The notes beneath the pieces were generated by a model. That model did not search any database and was not told the DNA's origin. It saw nothing but the letters and a program-made list of their open reading frames with translations. The position numbers were made by a program, and so were the translations under genes. 64,000 bases of DNA from Thermocoleostomius sinensis A174 (GTDB taxonomy: Bacteria; Cyanobacteriota; Cyanobacteriia; Elainellales; Elainellaceae). Shown here one piece after another: positions 1 through 7,969 of this stretch. Each line of letters opens with the position of its first letter. Positions within the stretch are counted from its first letter, which is position 1. The DNA lies in the NCBI RefSeq assembly GCF_026802175.1, contig NZ_CP113797.1:4503026-4567025 (forward strand). Reading direction: 5' to 3'.

Positions 1-156
1 GAGGCGGCGGCAGTCCTCAACGAGCGAATTGAGCATGTCATCATTCCCAATACGGCGCACTTCCCCATGTTGGAAGATACAGAAACCTATTTAAATCTAG
101 TTAGAGCTTTTTTAGGTGTGGAACAACCCGTTACAGGAGCATCAGAGGCGGTATAA
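1..156 (+). CDS. alpha/beta hydrolase, C-terminal fragment (cut by window edge)
   Basis: An open frame runs from base 1 to a TAA at 154-156 and gives the last 51 residues of a protein that starts upstream of the window. The fragment contains NTAHFPMLED followed by a short helix, the usual setting of the catalytic histidine near the C-terminus of alpha/beta-hydrolase-fold enzymes (lipase, esterase, haloperoxidase-like). Nucleophile and acid are outside the window, so the substrate cannot be inferred. It is followed by a 68-bp gap and an HAD gene on the same strand. The fold assignment rests only on this tail. Confidence 0.6.
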   Translation, partial: EAAAVLNERIEHVIIPNTAHFPMLEDTETYLNLVRAFLGVEQPVTGASEAV

Positions 157-224
157 TCCTCGCTAGATTGAGGCCGCGATCGCGACCAGTTTGATCGCGC
201 CAAGTACTGTGCCCGTGAGCTTCC

Positions 225-959
225 ATGTCCCTGAAAGCGGTTTTGTTTGATTTCAATGGTGTCATTATTAACGACGAAGCCTTACACGAAAAACTGATTG
301 AACAACTTTTGGTCGAGGAAAACCTCCGGATTAAACCCGGCGAATATCGAGAGGTTTGCTTAGGGCGCAGCGATCGGGCTTGTTTAACAGATCTGCTGAC
401 TCGTCGCGGTCGTGTGGTGACAGACACCTATTTAACCAACCTGATTGAGCGCAAGTCTCGCGCCTATCAACAAGAACTGGCAACGCTTGAAACGTTGCCT
501 TCATACCCGGGTTTGACTGAGTTGATGACACAGCTTCAAGCCGCACACATAGTAATGGGAGTAGTGAGTGGGGCGGTCCGGTCAGAAGTTGAGTATGTAT
601 TAGCTCACCTCAATCTCCGAGAATTCTTTACGGTGATTGTGGCAGGAGATGATATCCAAGGCAGCAAACCCGACCCCGAAGGCTATTTGCTCGCGGTGAC
701 ACAGTTGAGACAACATAGTCCTGCCTCACAGCTACAACCGTGCGAATGCTTAGCGATCGAGGATACATTGAGGGGCATTACAGCCGCCAAACAAGCCGGA
801 ATGCAGGTTGTAGGAGTTGCCAATACCTATCCGTTCCATATGATGCAACGCTACGCTAACTGGGCGGTTGACTATCTGTCCGATCTTGAACTCGATCGCA
901 TTCAAGCTGTCTTTGCCGAGGAACAGAATGTTAGAATGAAACCCGTTGAGGGGAGTTAG
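225..959 (+). CDS. HAD-superfamily hydrolase, beta-phosphoglucomutase/phosphatase-like
   Basis: This 244-residue protein has the layout of a class I HAD enzyme with a helical cap. Motif I is DFNGV at residues 9-13, motif II is VVSG near 113, the motif III lysine lies in GSKPDP near 146, and motif IV is IEDT near 177. Motif I carries Asn where most HAD phosphatases have the second Asp, the general acid/base, so activity may differ from a plain phosphatase. Similar Asn-bearing proteins are, to my knowledge, common in cyanobacteria. The substrate is probably a small sugar phosphate, which is inference. The last codons and the stop lie inside the following tRNA gene. Confidence 0.85.
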   Translation: MSLKAVLFDFNGVIINDEALHEKLIEQLLVEENLRIKPGEYREVCLGRSDRACLTDLLTRRGRVVTDTYLTNLIERKSRAYQQELATLETLPSYPGLTELMTQLQAAHIVMGVVSGAVRSEVEYVLAHLNLREFFTVIVAGDDIQGSKPDPEGYLLAVTQLRQHSPASQLQPCECLAIEDTLRGITAAKQAGMQVVGVANTYPFHMMQRYANWAVDYLSDLELDRIQAVFAEEQNVRMKPVEGS

Positions 960-1022
960 CGCAGTTGGTAGCGCGTCGCGATCGCACCGCGAAGGTCAGG
1001 AGTTCGAATCTCCTACTCTCCA
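950..1022 (+). tRNA. tRNA-Ala(CGC)
   Basis: A full 73-nt cloverleaf can be folded: 7-bp acceptor stem GGGGAGT/ACTCTCC, 4-bp D stem GCGC/GCGC, 5-bp anticodon stem TCGCG/CGCGA with loop ATCGCAC (anticodon CGC at 983-985), a 5-nt variable region and T arm AGGAG-TTCGAAT-CTCCT. Position 3 pairs G with U, the G3:U70 identity element of alanine tRNAs, which agrees with the anticodon reading GCG. The discriminator is A1022 and CCA is not encoded. The gene begins 10 bases before the upstream HAD gene ends. A HIP1 octamer sits across the anticodon stem and loop. Confidence 0.95.
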
Positions 1023-1110
1023 TGAAGCTAAATCACGCAGTGTTCAAACGGCTTGATCTCAAGGATCGAGTAATGATTCTCAACCGAGATTCGCTCACTG
1101 GATAGAGTTG

Positions 1111-1144
1111 CCATCCCACTAGAATCTTTCTCTAGGTAGGATGG
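1111..1144 (+). terminator. possible terminator downstream of tRNA-Ala
   Basis: An imperfect stem, CCATCC-C-AC-TAGA pairing with TCTAG-GT-AGGATGG, encloses a short T-rich loop and is followed by ATTTTG. It lies about 90 bases past the tRNA. The following T tract is weak, so this could also be a processing or structural hairpin. Confidence 0.4.
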
Positions 1145-1180
1145 ATTTTGAAAAAAAACGAGTTGACTAATTAAAAGCAG

Positions 1181-1334
1181 GCGTTGCTGAACAGAGGTAT
1201 GATTCTCGGGCTGGCGCTTCTTGCAGCCCTCACTCTACCCCTCTCGCAAAAGAAAGGGAACGACAAGTCTGGCTCCCTGCTCCCAAGGGAGAAGGGTTGG
1301 AGATGAGGGCAATTCACCTCTGCATTCAGCAACG
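1181..1334. repeat. MITE-like element with 18-20 bp inverted ends
   Basis: The ends are imperfect inverted repeats: GCGTTGCTGAA-CAGAGGT on the left and ACCTCTGC-ATTCAGCAACGC on the right, 154 bp apart. The interior is itself palindromic (CCCTCACTCTACCCC at the left, GGGTTGGAGATGAGGG at the right) and belongs to the same dispersed family seen near 7.8, 18.9, 19.1 and 39.8 kb. No long reading frame follows from it and there is no transposase inside. I could not identify a clear target duplication. It lies just upstream of the symporter gene and may contribute to its leader. Confidence 0.65.
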
Positions 1335-1410
1335 CATAAACGCAAACGCTCTCAGTACAACTTCTTTGCATGTTTGCATTTGCCCATTCGCAATCCATGC
1401 ATTCATATCT

Positions 1411-2826
1411 ATGATGACGACGAATTTGAGCCAGCGATCTTTGAGCCACCCCATCACGCTACTGACCCGTCTTGCCTATGGTGTCGGGGACTTTGGACCC
1501 TCGATGGCCGGCAATACCTTAATGGTATTCTTCTTCTTTTTTTTAACCACAGTGGCAGGGTTATCACCCGATCGAGCCGGACTAATTTTATGCCTCAGTC
1601 AAGGTTGGAGCGCGGTCAGCACCCTGTGCATTGGAGCCTTGAGCGATCGCACTCAAAGTTCATGGGGACGCCGGCGAATTTGGTTATTGAGCAGTGCTCC
1701 AATCTTGGGCTTGAGTTTCTGGCTCCATTGGTGGGTACCACCAGGCGGTGAATGGTTGCGCTTTAGCTACTTTTTGCTGATGGCGCTGCTGTTTCAAACG
1801 GCCGGAAACGCCTTCACAATTCCCTATGGAGCGCTACTGACTGACCTGAGCGATCGTCATGATGAACATATTCGCCTCAATGGCTTTCGGTTTGGCTTTT
1901 CTCTGAGTGGTTGCATTCTGTCGCTACTGCTCGCCCAAGGCATGGATCGCTGGATCAGTCAGCCACAACAACGGGTGTTTAACTTGGGATTAATTGGTGC
2001 GATCGTCATTGTTCTATCTATTTTGAGTTGCTGCTGGGGCGTAACAGAGGCACCGAGTATCCATTCACAAGTTCAGCCAAGGAATGAATCTCCCCAACAA
2101 GCGCTACAAACGTGGTGGCAATTGCTCTACAACCGTCCCTTGCTCCTGCTAGCCGGGATTTATGCAGGGTCTTGGCTAGCGTTGCAGATTACACCTACCC
2201 TTTTGCCCTATTTCATTGTGTATTGTCTGCAACGAGACTCGTCGGCAATTCCACAACTGGTTTTGCTGATGCAAGGAACGGCATTGGCAACGCTATTTCT
2301 ATGGGAGCGATTGAGCCAAGCGATTGGCAAGCGATTGGTATTTTGGGCAGGCACAAGCCTATGGATCTTAGCTGCGCTGCAACTGCTTGATTTACGTCCG
2401 GGTCAAACGAGCCTGCTGTATATGCTGTCTGTCTTAATTGGATTCGGCATGTCTACGGTTTACCTCATTCCTTTGTCCCTCCTACCAGAAGTGGCAGCGA
2501 TAGACGAGCAGCATACTGGAAACCGTCGAGAAGGATTGCTGTACAGCGTTCTGGTATTTCTGCAAAAAATCGCGTTGGCGATCGGGCTACTGTTCGTTGG
2601 TCAAGTGCTGGCATCGGCCGATTTTCAACAGGCAGTTCCGGGTCCAATTCAACTAGTTCAACCCACTTCCGCGTTGGCAATGATACGAGCACTGACGGCT
2701 TTCATTCCAGTCCTGTCATTGCTCGCAAGTCTCTGGCTAATGAGTTTGTATGAGGCTTGTCCTAGTTTGTCAATGCAAAAGCAACTGCGACTACAACTTG
2801 TCAGAGTCAGCAGCCAATCTAAATGA
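1411..2826 (+). CDS. MFS transporter, GPH (glycoside-pentoside-hexuronide:cation) symporter family
   Basis: This roughly 471-residue inner-membrane protein has about 12 hydrophobic segments. Family marks are the N-terminal TRLAYGVGDFGPSM, the first-loop GALSDRTQSSWGRRR near residue 85, and FTIPYGALLTDLSD, all typical of MelB/GPH symporters that take up sugars or glycosides with Na+ or H+. The frame is open from 1297, but residues encoded before 1411 are unlike the family and lie partly inside a repeat, so I start at ATG 1411 (an ATG at 1414 is equally possible). The substrate cannot be told. The next gene in the same direction is a tiny membrane protein 146 bp on. Confidence 0.8.
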   Translation: MMTTNLSQRSLSHPITLLTRLAYGVGDFGPSMAGNTLMVFFFFFLTTVAGLSPDRAGLILCLSQGWSAVSTLCIGALSDRTQSSWGRRRIWLLSSAPILGLSFWLHWWVPPGGEWLRFSYFLLMALLFQTAGNAFTIPYGALLTDLSDRHDEHIRLNGFRFGFSLSGCILSLLLAQGMDRWISQPQQRVFNLGLIGAIVIVLSILSCCWGVTEAPSIHSQVQPRNESPQQALQTWWQLLYNRPLLLLAGIYAGSWLALQITPTLLPYFIVYCLQRDSSAIPQLVLLMQGTALATLFLWERLSQAIGKRLVFWAGTSLWILAALQLLDLRPGQTSLLYMLSVLIGFGMSTVYLIPLSLLPEVAAIDEQHTGNRREGLLYSVLVFLQKIALAIGLLFVGQVLASADFQQAVPGPIQLVQPTSALAMIRALTAFIPVLSLLASLWLMSLYEACPSLSMQKQLRLQLVRVSSQSK

Positions 2827-2892
2827 TACGGAAATACTCCTTTTTGGGGTGTAGTGATTCATAGATAGGTTACTAGGCGTTGGGCTGCTGCT

Positions 2893-2924
2893 ATCCCCCT
2901 AAATGGGTAGCCTATCTGGGGGAT
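2893..2924. terminator. hairpin between symporter and small membrane protein
   Basis: ATCCCCC at 2893-2899 pairs with GGGGGAT at 2918-2924 over an 18-nt loop. There is no T tract, so it could be a weak terminator for the symporter or a 5' leader structure of the small gene at 2973. AGATAGG also recurs at about 2870 and 2955, with its complement in the loop. Confidence 0.35.
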
Positions 2925-2972
2925 GTGTAATTCATACTCTCAGAGCAAACTAATAGATAGGAGGACAAAACC

Positions 2973-3086
2973 ATGAAAAACAACGCGACTAATTCTGCTA
3001 ACGTCGATACATTCACAGCTGGGCTGTTCTTTGACTCTAGCCTTCCCATCATCAGCTTCTTGCTGTTGATCCTTCTGATTGCTTGA
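2973..3086 (+). CDS. 37-residue single-pass membrane protein, unknown function
   Basis: ATG at 2973 follows a strong Shine-Dalgarno AGGAGG with 7-8 nt spacing, and the frame ends at TGA 3084-3086. The product has a polar Asn/Thr-rich N-terminus (about 20 residues) and a hydrophobic C-terminal helix, LPIISFLLLILLIA, that runs to the stop. That is a membrane-anchored microprotein layout with the N-terminus probably exposed. It does not match the small photosystem or cytochrome subunits I can recall (PsbM, PsbX, Psb30, PetM, PetN, PsaI, PsaJ). No partner gene is obvious: upstream is the sugar symporter, downstream cutA is convergent. The strong ribosome site is the main argument for translation. 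Confidence 0.6.
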   Translation: MKNNATNSANVDTFTAGLFFDSSLPIISFLLLILLIA

Positions 3087-3203
3087 ATCTATCGAGACAA
3101 CCACGGGTCACAAACAGTGAGCAAGATGGGTTTGTTCACCAGCTCTACTTGTGTTTCAGCAACTTGAGATTGCCTCAAAGCCTTTAGTTGACCTTTTTAA
3201 ACA

Positions 3204-3554
3204 CTAGTTTTGTACTTGCTCAGTTACCCACTGCAAATAAGTTTGTGTACCGTAAAGAATGGGCACTGCAATAATTTCTGGAACCTCGTATGAATGTAAT
3301 GATTGCACCTTCGCTTCTATGTCTTGGAATCGATCGAGGTTAGTTTTGATAATTAATTGTACCTCTTCATCACGCTGAATTGTTCCGTTCCAGGTGTAAA
3401 TTGAGTGGACAGGCAAGAGATTGACACAGGCAGCCAATTTTGACTGAATCAAAGCATCTGCAATTGTCTCTGCTTCGGCTTTGGAGCCAGCTGTCACTAA
3501 AACAATTCCGTAATTTTCTTCGTAGTTCTTTGGGTCTGAAGTAGATTGGCTCAT
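3204..3554 (-). CDS. cutA: CutA1 family divalent-cation tolerance protein
   Basis: The 116-residue protein matches CutA1 over nearly its whole length: GIVLVTAGSKAEAETIADALI at the N-terminus, LAACVNLLPVHSIYTWNG in the middle, and EVQLIIKTNLDRF followed by SYEVPEIIAVPI. CutA1 is a small, very stable, ferredoxin-fold trimer in the cytoplasm. It was first linked to copper tolerance, but its function in cyanobacteria is unsettled. The first 13 residues are a polar extension. It is transcribed away from the small membrane gene and stands 115 bp downstream of trpA on the same strand, so it may or may not belong to that operon. Confidence 0.93.
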   Translation of the reverse strand: MSQSTSDPKNYEENYGIVLVTAGSKAEAETIADALIQSKLAACVNLLPVHSIYTWNGTIQRDEEVQLIIKTNLDRFQDIEAKVQSLHSYEVPEIIAVPILYGTQTYLQWVTEQVQN

Positions 3555-3669
3555 AGGCTACTCCATAATTTGATCTCGCTGGTTCGATCTCACCATATCT
3601 TTCGTCAGATCAGCAGATATAGGTATTCAGATAGACATTTGAACTATTTGTGCTGCTCGGTCTTGCTAA

Positions 3670-4467
3670 CTATTCCAGAATTGCTGCCTTGAGAGACCGA
3701 CAAAATGTTTCGATTGCTTGCAAGCCTTGATCGGGTGAACCTTCCGCTAGACGCTTAACAAAAGCACTGCCTACAATTACTGCATCGGCCCCCCATTCCA
3801 TTACTTGTTTTGCCTGACTAGGTTGAGAAATGCCAAATCCAACCCCAATCGGTTTATCAGTAACACTGTGCAACTCGGTCAACAGCGTTTGTACTCGCGA
3901 TTCAATTTGCGATCGCATTCCGGTTACACCTGTAACGCTGACTAAATAGATAAAGCCTTGGCTCTGCTGAGCGATCGCTTCAATCCGCTGTTTAGGAGAC
4001 GTGGGAGCCACCAGCAATATCACTTCAATTCCAGAATGCTTAGCAGCTGTCAATACAGCATCGACTTCTTCTAGAGGCAGATCAGGAATGACTAAACCAC
4101 TAGCTCCGGCCGCTGCAATTTGCTGCATGAAGGTCGAAATGCCACGATTGATGATGGGATTGTAATAGGTGAACAAAATGATCGGGGCTTGCAGATGAGG
4201 GCTAACGGTTTTAAGCATTTCTAACACTTGCTCTAGGCGTGTACCCCGTTGTAAAGCCCGCGTAGCCGCTGCTTGAATCACAGGGCCATCTGCCAAGGGA
4301 TCAGAATAGGGGACTCCTAATTCAATTAAGTCTGCGCCACTGCGATCGAGCAGGTGTAACGCCTGAGCCGTTGTCTCCAAATCTGGGTCGCCAGCCGTAA
4401 TAAACGGAATTAAGGCACATTGTCCCCGATCGCGCAGTGTTTCAATTTGCTTCCCAACAGAACCCAT
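3670..4467 (-). CDS. trpA: tryptophan synthase alpha subunit
   Basis: The 265-residue TIM-barrel protein cleaves indole-3-glycerol phosphate to indole, which is channelled to TrpB. Signature stretches are [13 protein letters not shown] near residue 22, [19 protein letters not shown] (the catalytic Glu and Asp lie here) and [12 protein letters not shown] at the phosphate-binding end. Length is normal for the family. Its ATG shares one base with the TAA of the DUF3007 gene upstream (TAATG), which suggests translational coupling. The order ndhL, DUF3007, trpA is a conserved cyanobacterial arrangement as far as I know. Confidence 0.97.
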   Translation of the reverse strand: MGSVGKQIETLRDRGQCALIPFITAGDPDLETTAQALHLLDRSGADLIELGVPYSDPLADGPVIQAAATRALQRGTRLEQVLEMLKTVSPHLQAPIILFTYYNPIINRGISTFMQQIAAAGASGLVIPDLPLEEVDAVLTAAKHSGIEVILLVAPTSPKQRIEAIAQQSQGFIYLVSVTGVTGMRSQIESRVQTLLTELHSVTDKPIGVGFGISQPSQAKQVMEWGADAVIVGSAFVKRLAEGSPDQGLQAIETFCRSLKAAILE

Positions 4468-4805
4468 TACTTTCCTGATTCCTCACCCATCATACGTTGC
4501 TTCTCCTGTTTCTCCTGTTCAACCTCTGCCTGGAGGGCTTCAAGTTCTTCGGGCGACATTTCTTCGAGGCGGCGACGGAGAACAGCCTCTTCGTATTCTT
4601 CTAGCTGTTGGTTATAAGTCATATTTCTGGTGAGTACCCGAGTTAAGTAGGTGGCAACCCAGCCAATCAGCCCACCTAGAAAAATGACTTGGCTCCAAAT
4701 TCCGGCGTTGAGATCGTCTAGGCCCACCAACTTCAGAATCACGTAAATGATTCCGCCCGCTGCAAACACACCGATACCAATGCCAATTACATCAATCCGT
4801 CGCAT
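4467..4805 (-). CDS. DUF3007 family membrane protein
   Basis: This 112-residue protein has two transmembrane helices (about 6-27 and 37-58) followed by a charged, probably coiled-coil tail rich in Glu/Gln/Arg that contains [18 protein letters not shown]. It matches the DUF3007 family of cyanobacteria and plastid-bearing relatives, which is regularly found beside ndhL. The position, 6 bp after ndhL and overlapping trpA by one base, suggests co-transcription and a thylakoid-membrane location. A role in NDH-1 or photosynthetic complex assembly is inference from neighbourhood only. Confidence 0.85.
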   Translation of the reverse strand: MRRIDVIGIGIGVFAAGGIIYVILKLVGLDDLNAGIWSQVIFLGGLIGWVATYLTRVLTRNMTYNQQLEEYEEAVLRRRLEEMSPEELEALQAEVEQEKQEKQRMMGEESGK

Positions 4806-4811
4806 AATGAC

Positions 4812-5045
4812 TTAGCTCATCTGCCGAGGCTGCGGACGGAAGTTGAGAAATGGGCTGAGCAGCAGCAATCCAGGGAATAGCAAAAACACCATGAAGTACA
4901 TCAGCACCCGCTCAATCGATCGAGCCGTGTACCAGCGCTGCTTTAAATAGAGAAACAACAGAGCCGGTAGCACGACTAGGTAGATTCCACCGATCGCTAC
5001 ATACAAGAGAACTACCAGAAGAGAAGTAGAGGATAGAGCTTCCAT
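4812..5045 (-). CDS. ndhL: NAD(P)H-quinone oxidoreductase subunit L
   Basis: The 77-residue product has two membrane helices and the conserved core [42 protein letters not shown], typical of NdhL. NdhL is a small membrane subunit of the cyanobacterial NDH-1 complex, used in respiratory and cyclic electron flow and in CO2 uptake. The frame is open up to 5150, but family proteins are about 70-80 residues, so I place the start at the ATG ending at 5045. It leads the ndhL-DUF3007-trpA operon. Confidence 0.93.
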   Translation of the reverse strand: MEALSSTSLLVVLLYVAIGGIYLVVLPALLFLYLKQRWYTARSIERVLMYFMVFLLFPGLLLLSPFLNFRPQPRQMS

Positions 5046-5337
5046 AGAAACAGTCGAAATGCTTAGTGATCCTTTACATCTTACCGTTTTCAGTCCATCC
5101 CCACTAGCGCGATCGACTTTTTCTATTGCCTGATTTGATGCCACGAGCACAGTGCCCTACAGGGAGGCAAAGAGTGGTATTCTCGCAGGTCATCTCACCC
5201 TTTACAAAAATTTCAACTTTAATTCGTGGAACTGAGCGAAATCGATGGGACTGCCGTTGAAGTCTATTACAGAAAGCAAGCAAACGGGTGCAACCCCTCA
5301 ATAAACCACCAAGATTTTGCTCAAGGAGTTCTTAACT

Positions 5338-5514
5338 ATGACATTGCACTACTACTTCCACGAATTCCACACCGGTCGTCAGTCGATTGTTCATCACTTC
5401 GGTACGAATCGTGTTGCTGCCTTTGCTAGCCACCGTCAGTTGGAAAAGCAAGGCAAGAAGCTCAGTGCTGTGCAAATTAAGAAATCAGGACATACCAAGA
5501 CAAAGGCAGCTTAA
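5338..5514 (+). CDS. small basic protein, unknown function
   Basis: ATG at 5338 is preceded by AAGGAG with about 9 nt spacing and opens a 58-residue frame ending at 5514. The product starts MTLHYYFHEFHTGRQ, has many His residues in the first half, and ends in a Lys-rich tail (KKSGHTKTKAA). It has no signal peptide or membrane helix. The His/Tyr cluster followed by a basic tail could bind nucleic acid or metal, but I recognise no family. It is divergent from ndhL and stands alone. Confidence 0.6.
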   Translation: MTLHYYFHEFHTGRQSIVHHFGTNRVAAFASHRQLEKQGKKLSAVQIKKSGHTKTKAA

Positions 5515-5788
5515 TTTCTCCTCATATCGGCTTGTCTTTTGCAGATGTTTTGTCAAACGAATCGGCTGGTCGCCTGAGACTGCTTCTCTACAGTTTTAGT
5601 GTTCCTTACTGAAACACCTCTCGCCAGCGCTGGCAAATCGACCGAGTATTATTGAGCCTTCTTTATATCGCTTTTGTATCCCTCTGATTGATTGCATGGG
5701 TTCTGGAATGCTATGGTGCTGAACTGGGTTTCAAAACCATGCACTAGCGCTAGAGTTGAGTTAGCAATACGCTCTAAATGGCATTTTT

Positions 5789-6408
5789 ATGATCTCTCAG
5801 GTAACTCAGCAGGCGATGCAATCTACCGATCGCTTGGCTCAACAAATTGCATTTATTTTAGAAATCGATCGCCTCAAGCAAATCTTACGGCAGACTTGCT
5901 AACCGATAGTTCCCGGAGAGAAAACAGCGCCGAACACTCGTGGCATATTGCTTTGATGGCAATGGTGTTGTCGGAATATGCTCCGGCTGGAACCGATTTG
6001 TTTCGGGCAGTAAAAATGCTGCTGATTCATGATCTGGTTGAAATCGATGCAGGCGATACGTTCTGCTTTGATGTGCAAGGCAACCAGTCTAAAGCTGAAC
6101 GGGAACAGCGAGCCGCCGATCGTCTGTTTGGGCTTCTCCCCAGCGAGCAGGGACAAGAATTATGTCAGCTTTGGAATGAATTTGAGGCTCAGAAGACTGT
6201 CACTGCCCAATTTGCCACCGCTCTCGATCGTATTCAGCCTTTACTGCACAATCGACAAACCCAAGGGGGAACTTGGCGCATTCACAGTATTACCCGCGAT
6301 CAGGTAATACAACGAATGCAGCCGATCGCCAGTGGTGCTCCTGAGCTGTGGGAATTTGTACAGCAAACGATTGAAACCTGTGTGGCAGCAGGGTATCTGA
6401 AAGGATAA
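5789..6408 (+). pseudogene. HD-domain phosphohydrolase (YfbR/5'-nucleotidase-like), frameshifted
   Basis: ATG at 5789 opens a frame that reads like the N-terminus of this family, with QQIAFILEIDRLKQILRQT, but stops at TAA 5900-5902. In the next frame the rest continues directly as LTDSSRRENSAEHSWHIALMAMVLSEY and LLIHDLVEIDAGD, carrying the metal-binding His and HD residues of the HD fold. One missing base near 5896-5900 explains both halves. The downstream frame is open back to 5692, but that upstream part is unlike the family. Without the repair no product would keep both N-terminus and HD core. A real mutation, a sequencing error or recoding are all possible. Intact relatives dephosphorylate nucleotides. 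Confidence 0.8.
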
Positions 6409-6503
6409 CGGATAAAACTAACGGTAGGAACAGCGCCACTGGTTCTATTAATTCTGTTAACTGGGTCTATTAGTAGAGGCAGCACCTGCCTATCTGCGCC
6501 TGC

Positions 6504-7733
6504 CTACCGCAGTAGTAATGTCACAGTCTGAATCAAGCCGATGACAAATCCCAAGATGCCACCCAAGTTGACGATCGCTTGTAATTCGTTGCGAACGATG
6601 CCTTGGATAGCCATTTCTAAATCTCTAGCAGAGGTGGCTTGCACACGATTAATAATCACTTGATCAATATTAAGAATTGGAATGACTTGCGCAACGAGTG
6701 ATTCCAGATCACGTTCAAGGTAGCGCTCTAAAATCAGCGCTAATTCTTGGCTGACGGGTTCTAGGGAATTGGTGACAGCCGCCGAAGTACGCAACCGATT
6801 TAACAACAAATTGGCAACATTGTTCCAGTCGATCGAATCAGTTAAGCCTTGCAAAACCTCTGATCCTTTTTCTTGTAAATAGGTGCGTACGCTGTCACGC
6901 ATGGTTTTTCGCAATTGCCGCACGGTGGAAATGGGCAAATTTTGCAAAGATAGGTTCAGCAATATTTCTGTCAGTCGATCTTGAATGCCCAAAGATTTAA
7001 TCAATTCGGCAATCCGGGCGTTGCTTTCCTCACGCTCGTCCAAGCAGTAGGTGCGGAGTCGCGTTAAGGCATTGCGCAATCCAAACAAATTGGCTACAAC
7101 CCAATAGGTGCCGCTGGTGCGCTCTCGGAACCCTTCATCGATGATACGAATATTGCGATCGGTCAGAAAATCTACAATCGCCGATCGAATCACATCCGGT
7201 GGCACAACAACGTCCAAGAGCCATTGAGAAAGCTGCTGAGCCTGTGCTTCTGTTAATTGCAGTTCCAATAAAACTTGATCAAAGATTTGGTTGAGTTGAG
7301 CTTCTAAAAAGTCATCACGCCGCGCCAGAACTTTAATCAATCGCGGCAACGATTGTCCTAGTAAATCCTTCAAAATATTAGCAACAACCTGGGTCGCTTT
7401 GGCTTGATTTGCTCCCTGTACCTGTTCCAGGGTCAGTTTTAATAGCCACAAAATTGCGGCTTGAGTGCGATCGGTTTGTAGTAGTTTTCGCGCCAAGTTT
7501 TGCAGTTCTTCGGGCGTCAGCAACGACCCCATAATGGTGTCGGAAATTCGCTTGGCCAAGCGTTCCTGATTACTAGGGATCAATCCAGGGGTGAACGGCA
7601 GTCGTCGCCCAGCAACATAAAGTGGACGGTATGGGCGAAACAGCATTTTGATGGCGATGTCATTTGTGAAGTAACCAATGATGCCACCAATGATAGGAGG
7701 AGCAATTAAAATCCAGATGCTATAGAGATCCAA
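6504..7733 (-). CDS. DUF445 family membrane protein
   Basis: The 409-residue protein has an N-terminal membrane helix, then the DUF445 mark [22 protein letters not shown] near residues 16-38 and [21 protein letters not shown], a long amphipathic helical middle, and a C-terminal membrane helix ([16 protein letters not shown]). This is the YheB/DUF445 arrangement, a probable inner-membrane or peripheral protein of unknown function. The start appears to be TTG at 7731-7733, since the family begins near this point and there is no nearer ATG. A degenerate heptanucleotide repeat lies immediately upstream and no good ribosome site is visible. Confidence 0.85.
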   Translation of the reverse strand: MDLYSIWILIAPPIIGGIIGYFTNDIAIKMLFRPYRPLYVAGRRLPFTPGLIPSNQERLAKRISDTIMGSLLTPEELQNLARKLLQTDRTQAAILWLLKLTLEQVQGANQAKATQVVANILKDLLGQSLPRLIKVLARRDDFLEAQLNQIFDQVLLELQLTEAQAQQLSQWLLDVVVPPDVIRSAIVDFLTDRNIRIIDEGFRERTSGTYWVVANLFGLRNALTRLRTYCLDEREESNARIAELIKSLGIQDRLTEILLNLSLQNLPISTVRQLRKTMRDSVRTYLQEKGSEVLQGLTDSIDWNNVANLLLNRLRTSAAVTNSLEPVSQELALILERYLERDLESLVAQVIPILNIDQVIINRVQATSARDLEMAIQGIVRNELQAIVNLGGILGFVIGLIQTVTLLLR

Positions 7734-7740
7734 GGCAGTT

Positions 7741-7768
7741 GAAGATTGGAGGTTGGCAATTGGTGATT
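7741..7768. repeat. degenerate heptanucleotide repeat
   Basis: Four consecutive 7-base units, GAAGATT, GGAGGTT, GGCAATT and GGTGATT, share the pattern GGnnnTT. This resembles the short tandemly repeated repetitive (STRR) heptamers known from filamentous cyanobacteria. It lies just upstream of the DUF445 gene. Confidence 0.55.
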
Positions 7769-7811
7769 AGGAAGGATTGAGAAAAGAACAAAGGGAGCCT
7801 ATCACGTGTGT

Positions 7812-7905
7812 CGCCCTCACCCTCAATCCCTCTTCCCAAGGGCGAGGGACTTCGATCCGGCTCCCCTTCTCCCTACTTGAGAGAAGAGGTTGGGGGATAA
7901 GAATC
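7812..7905. repeat. dispersed CCCTCA-type palindromic repeat, copy 2
   Basis: The stretch opens GCCCTCACCCTCAATCCCTC, contains GACTTCGATC in its middle, and closes with GAGAAGAGGTTGGGGG. Read on the opposite strand, the element at 39813-39910 has the same blocks in the same order. The two arms can fold on each other. No gene is seen between 7734 and 7969. Confidence 0.7.
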
Positions 7906-7969
7906 AGGCTTGAAAATGTGGCAGGCTCCCAAAACGAACGATTAGAACCGAATTCCTAACCCCCAATTT

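Noticed and set aside
1141-1170. Run of A after the tRNA read as a plus-strand terminator
   Set aside because: The homopolymer is A rather than T on the plus strand, so only the preceding hairpin is kept, at low confidence.
1221-1751. A 176-codon plus-strand frame overlapping the symporter start
   Set aside because: It runs through the MITE-like repeat and then lies out of frame inside the symporter, with composition unlike a protein.
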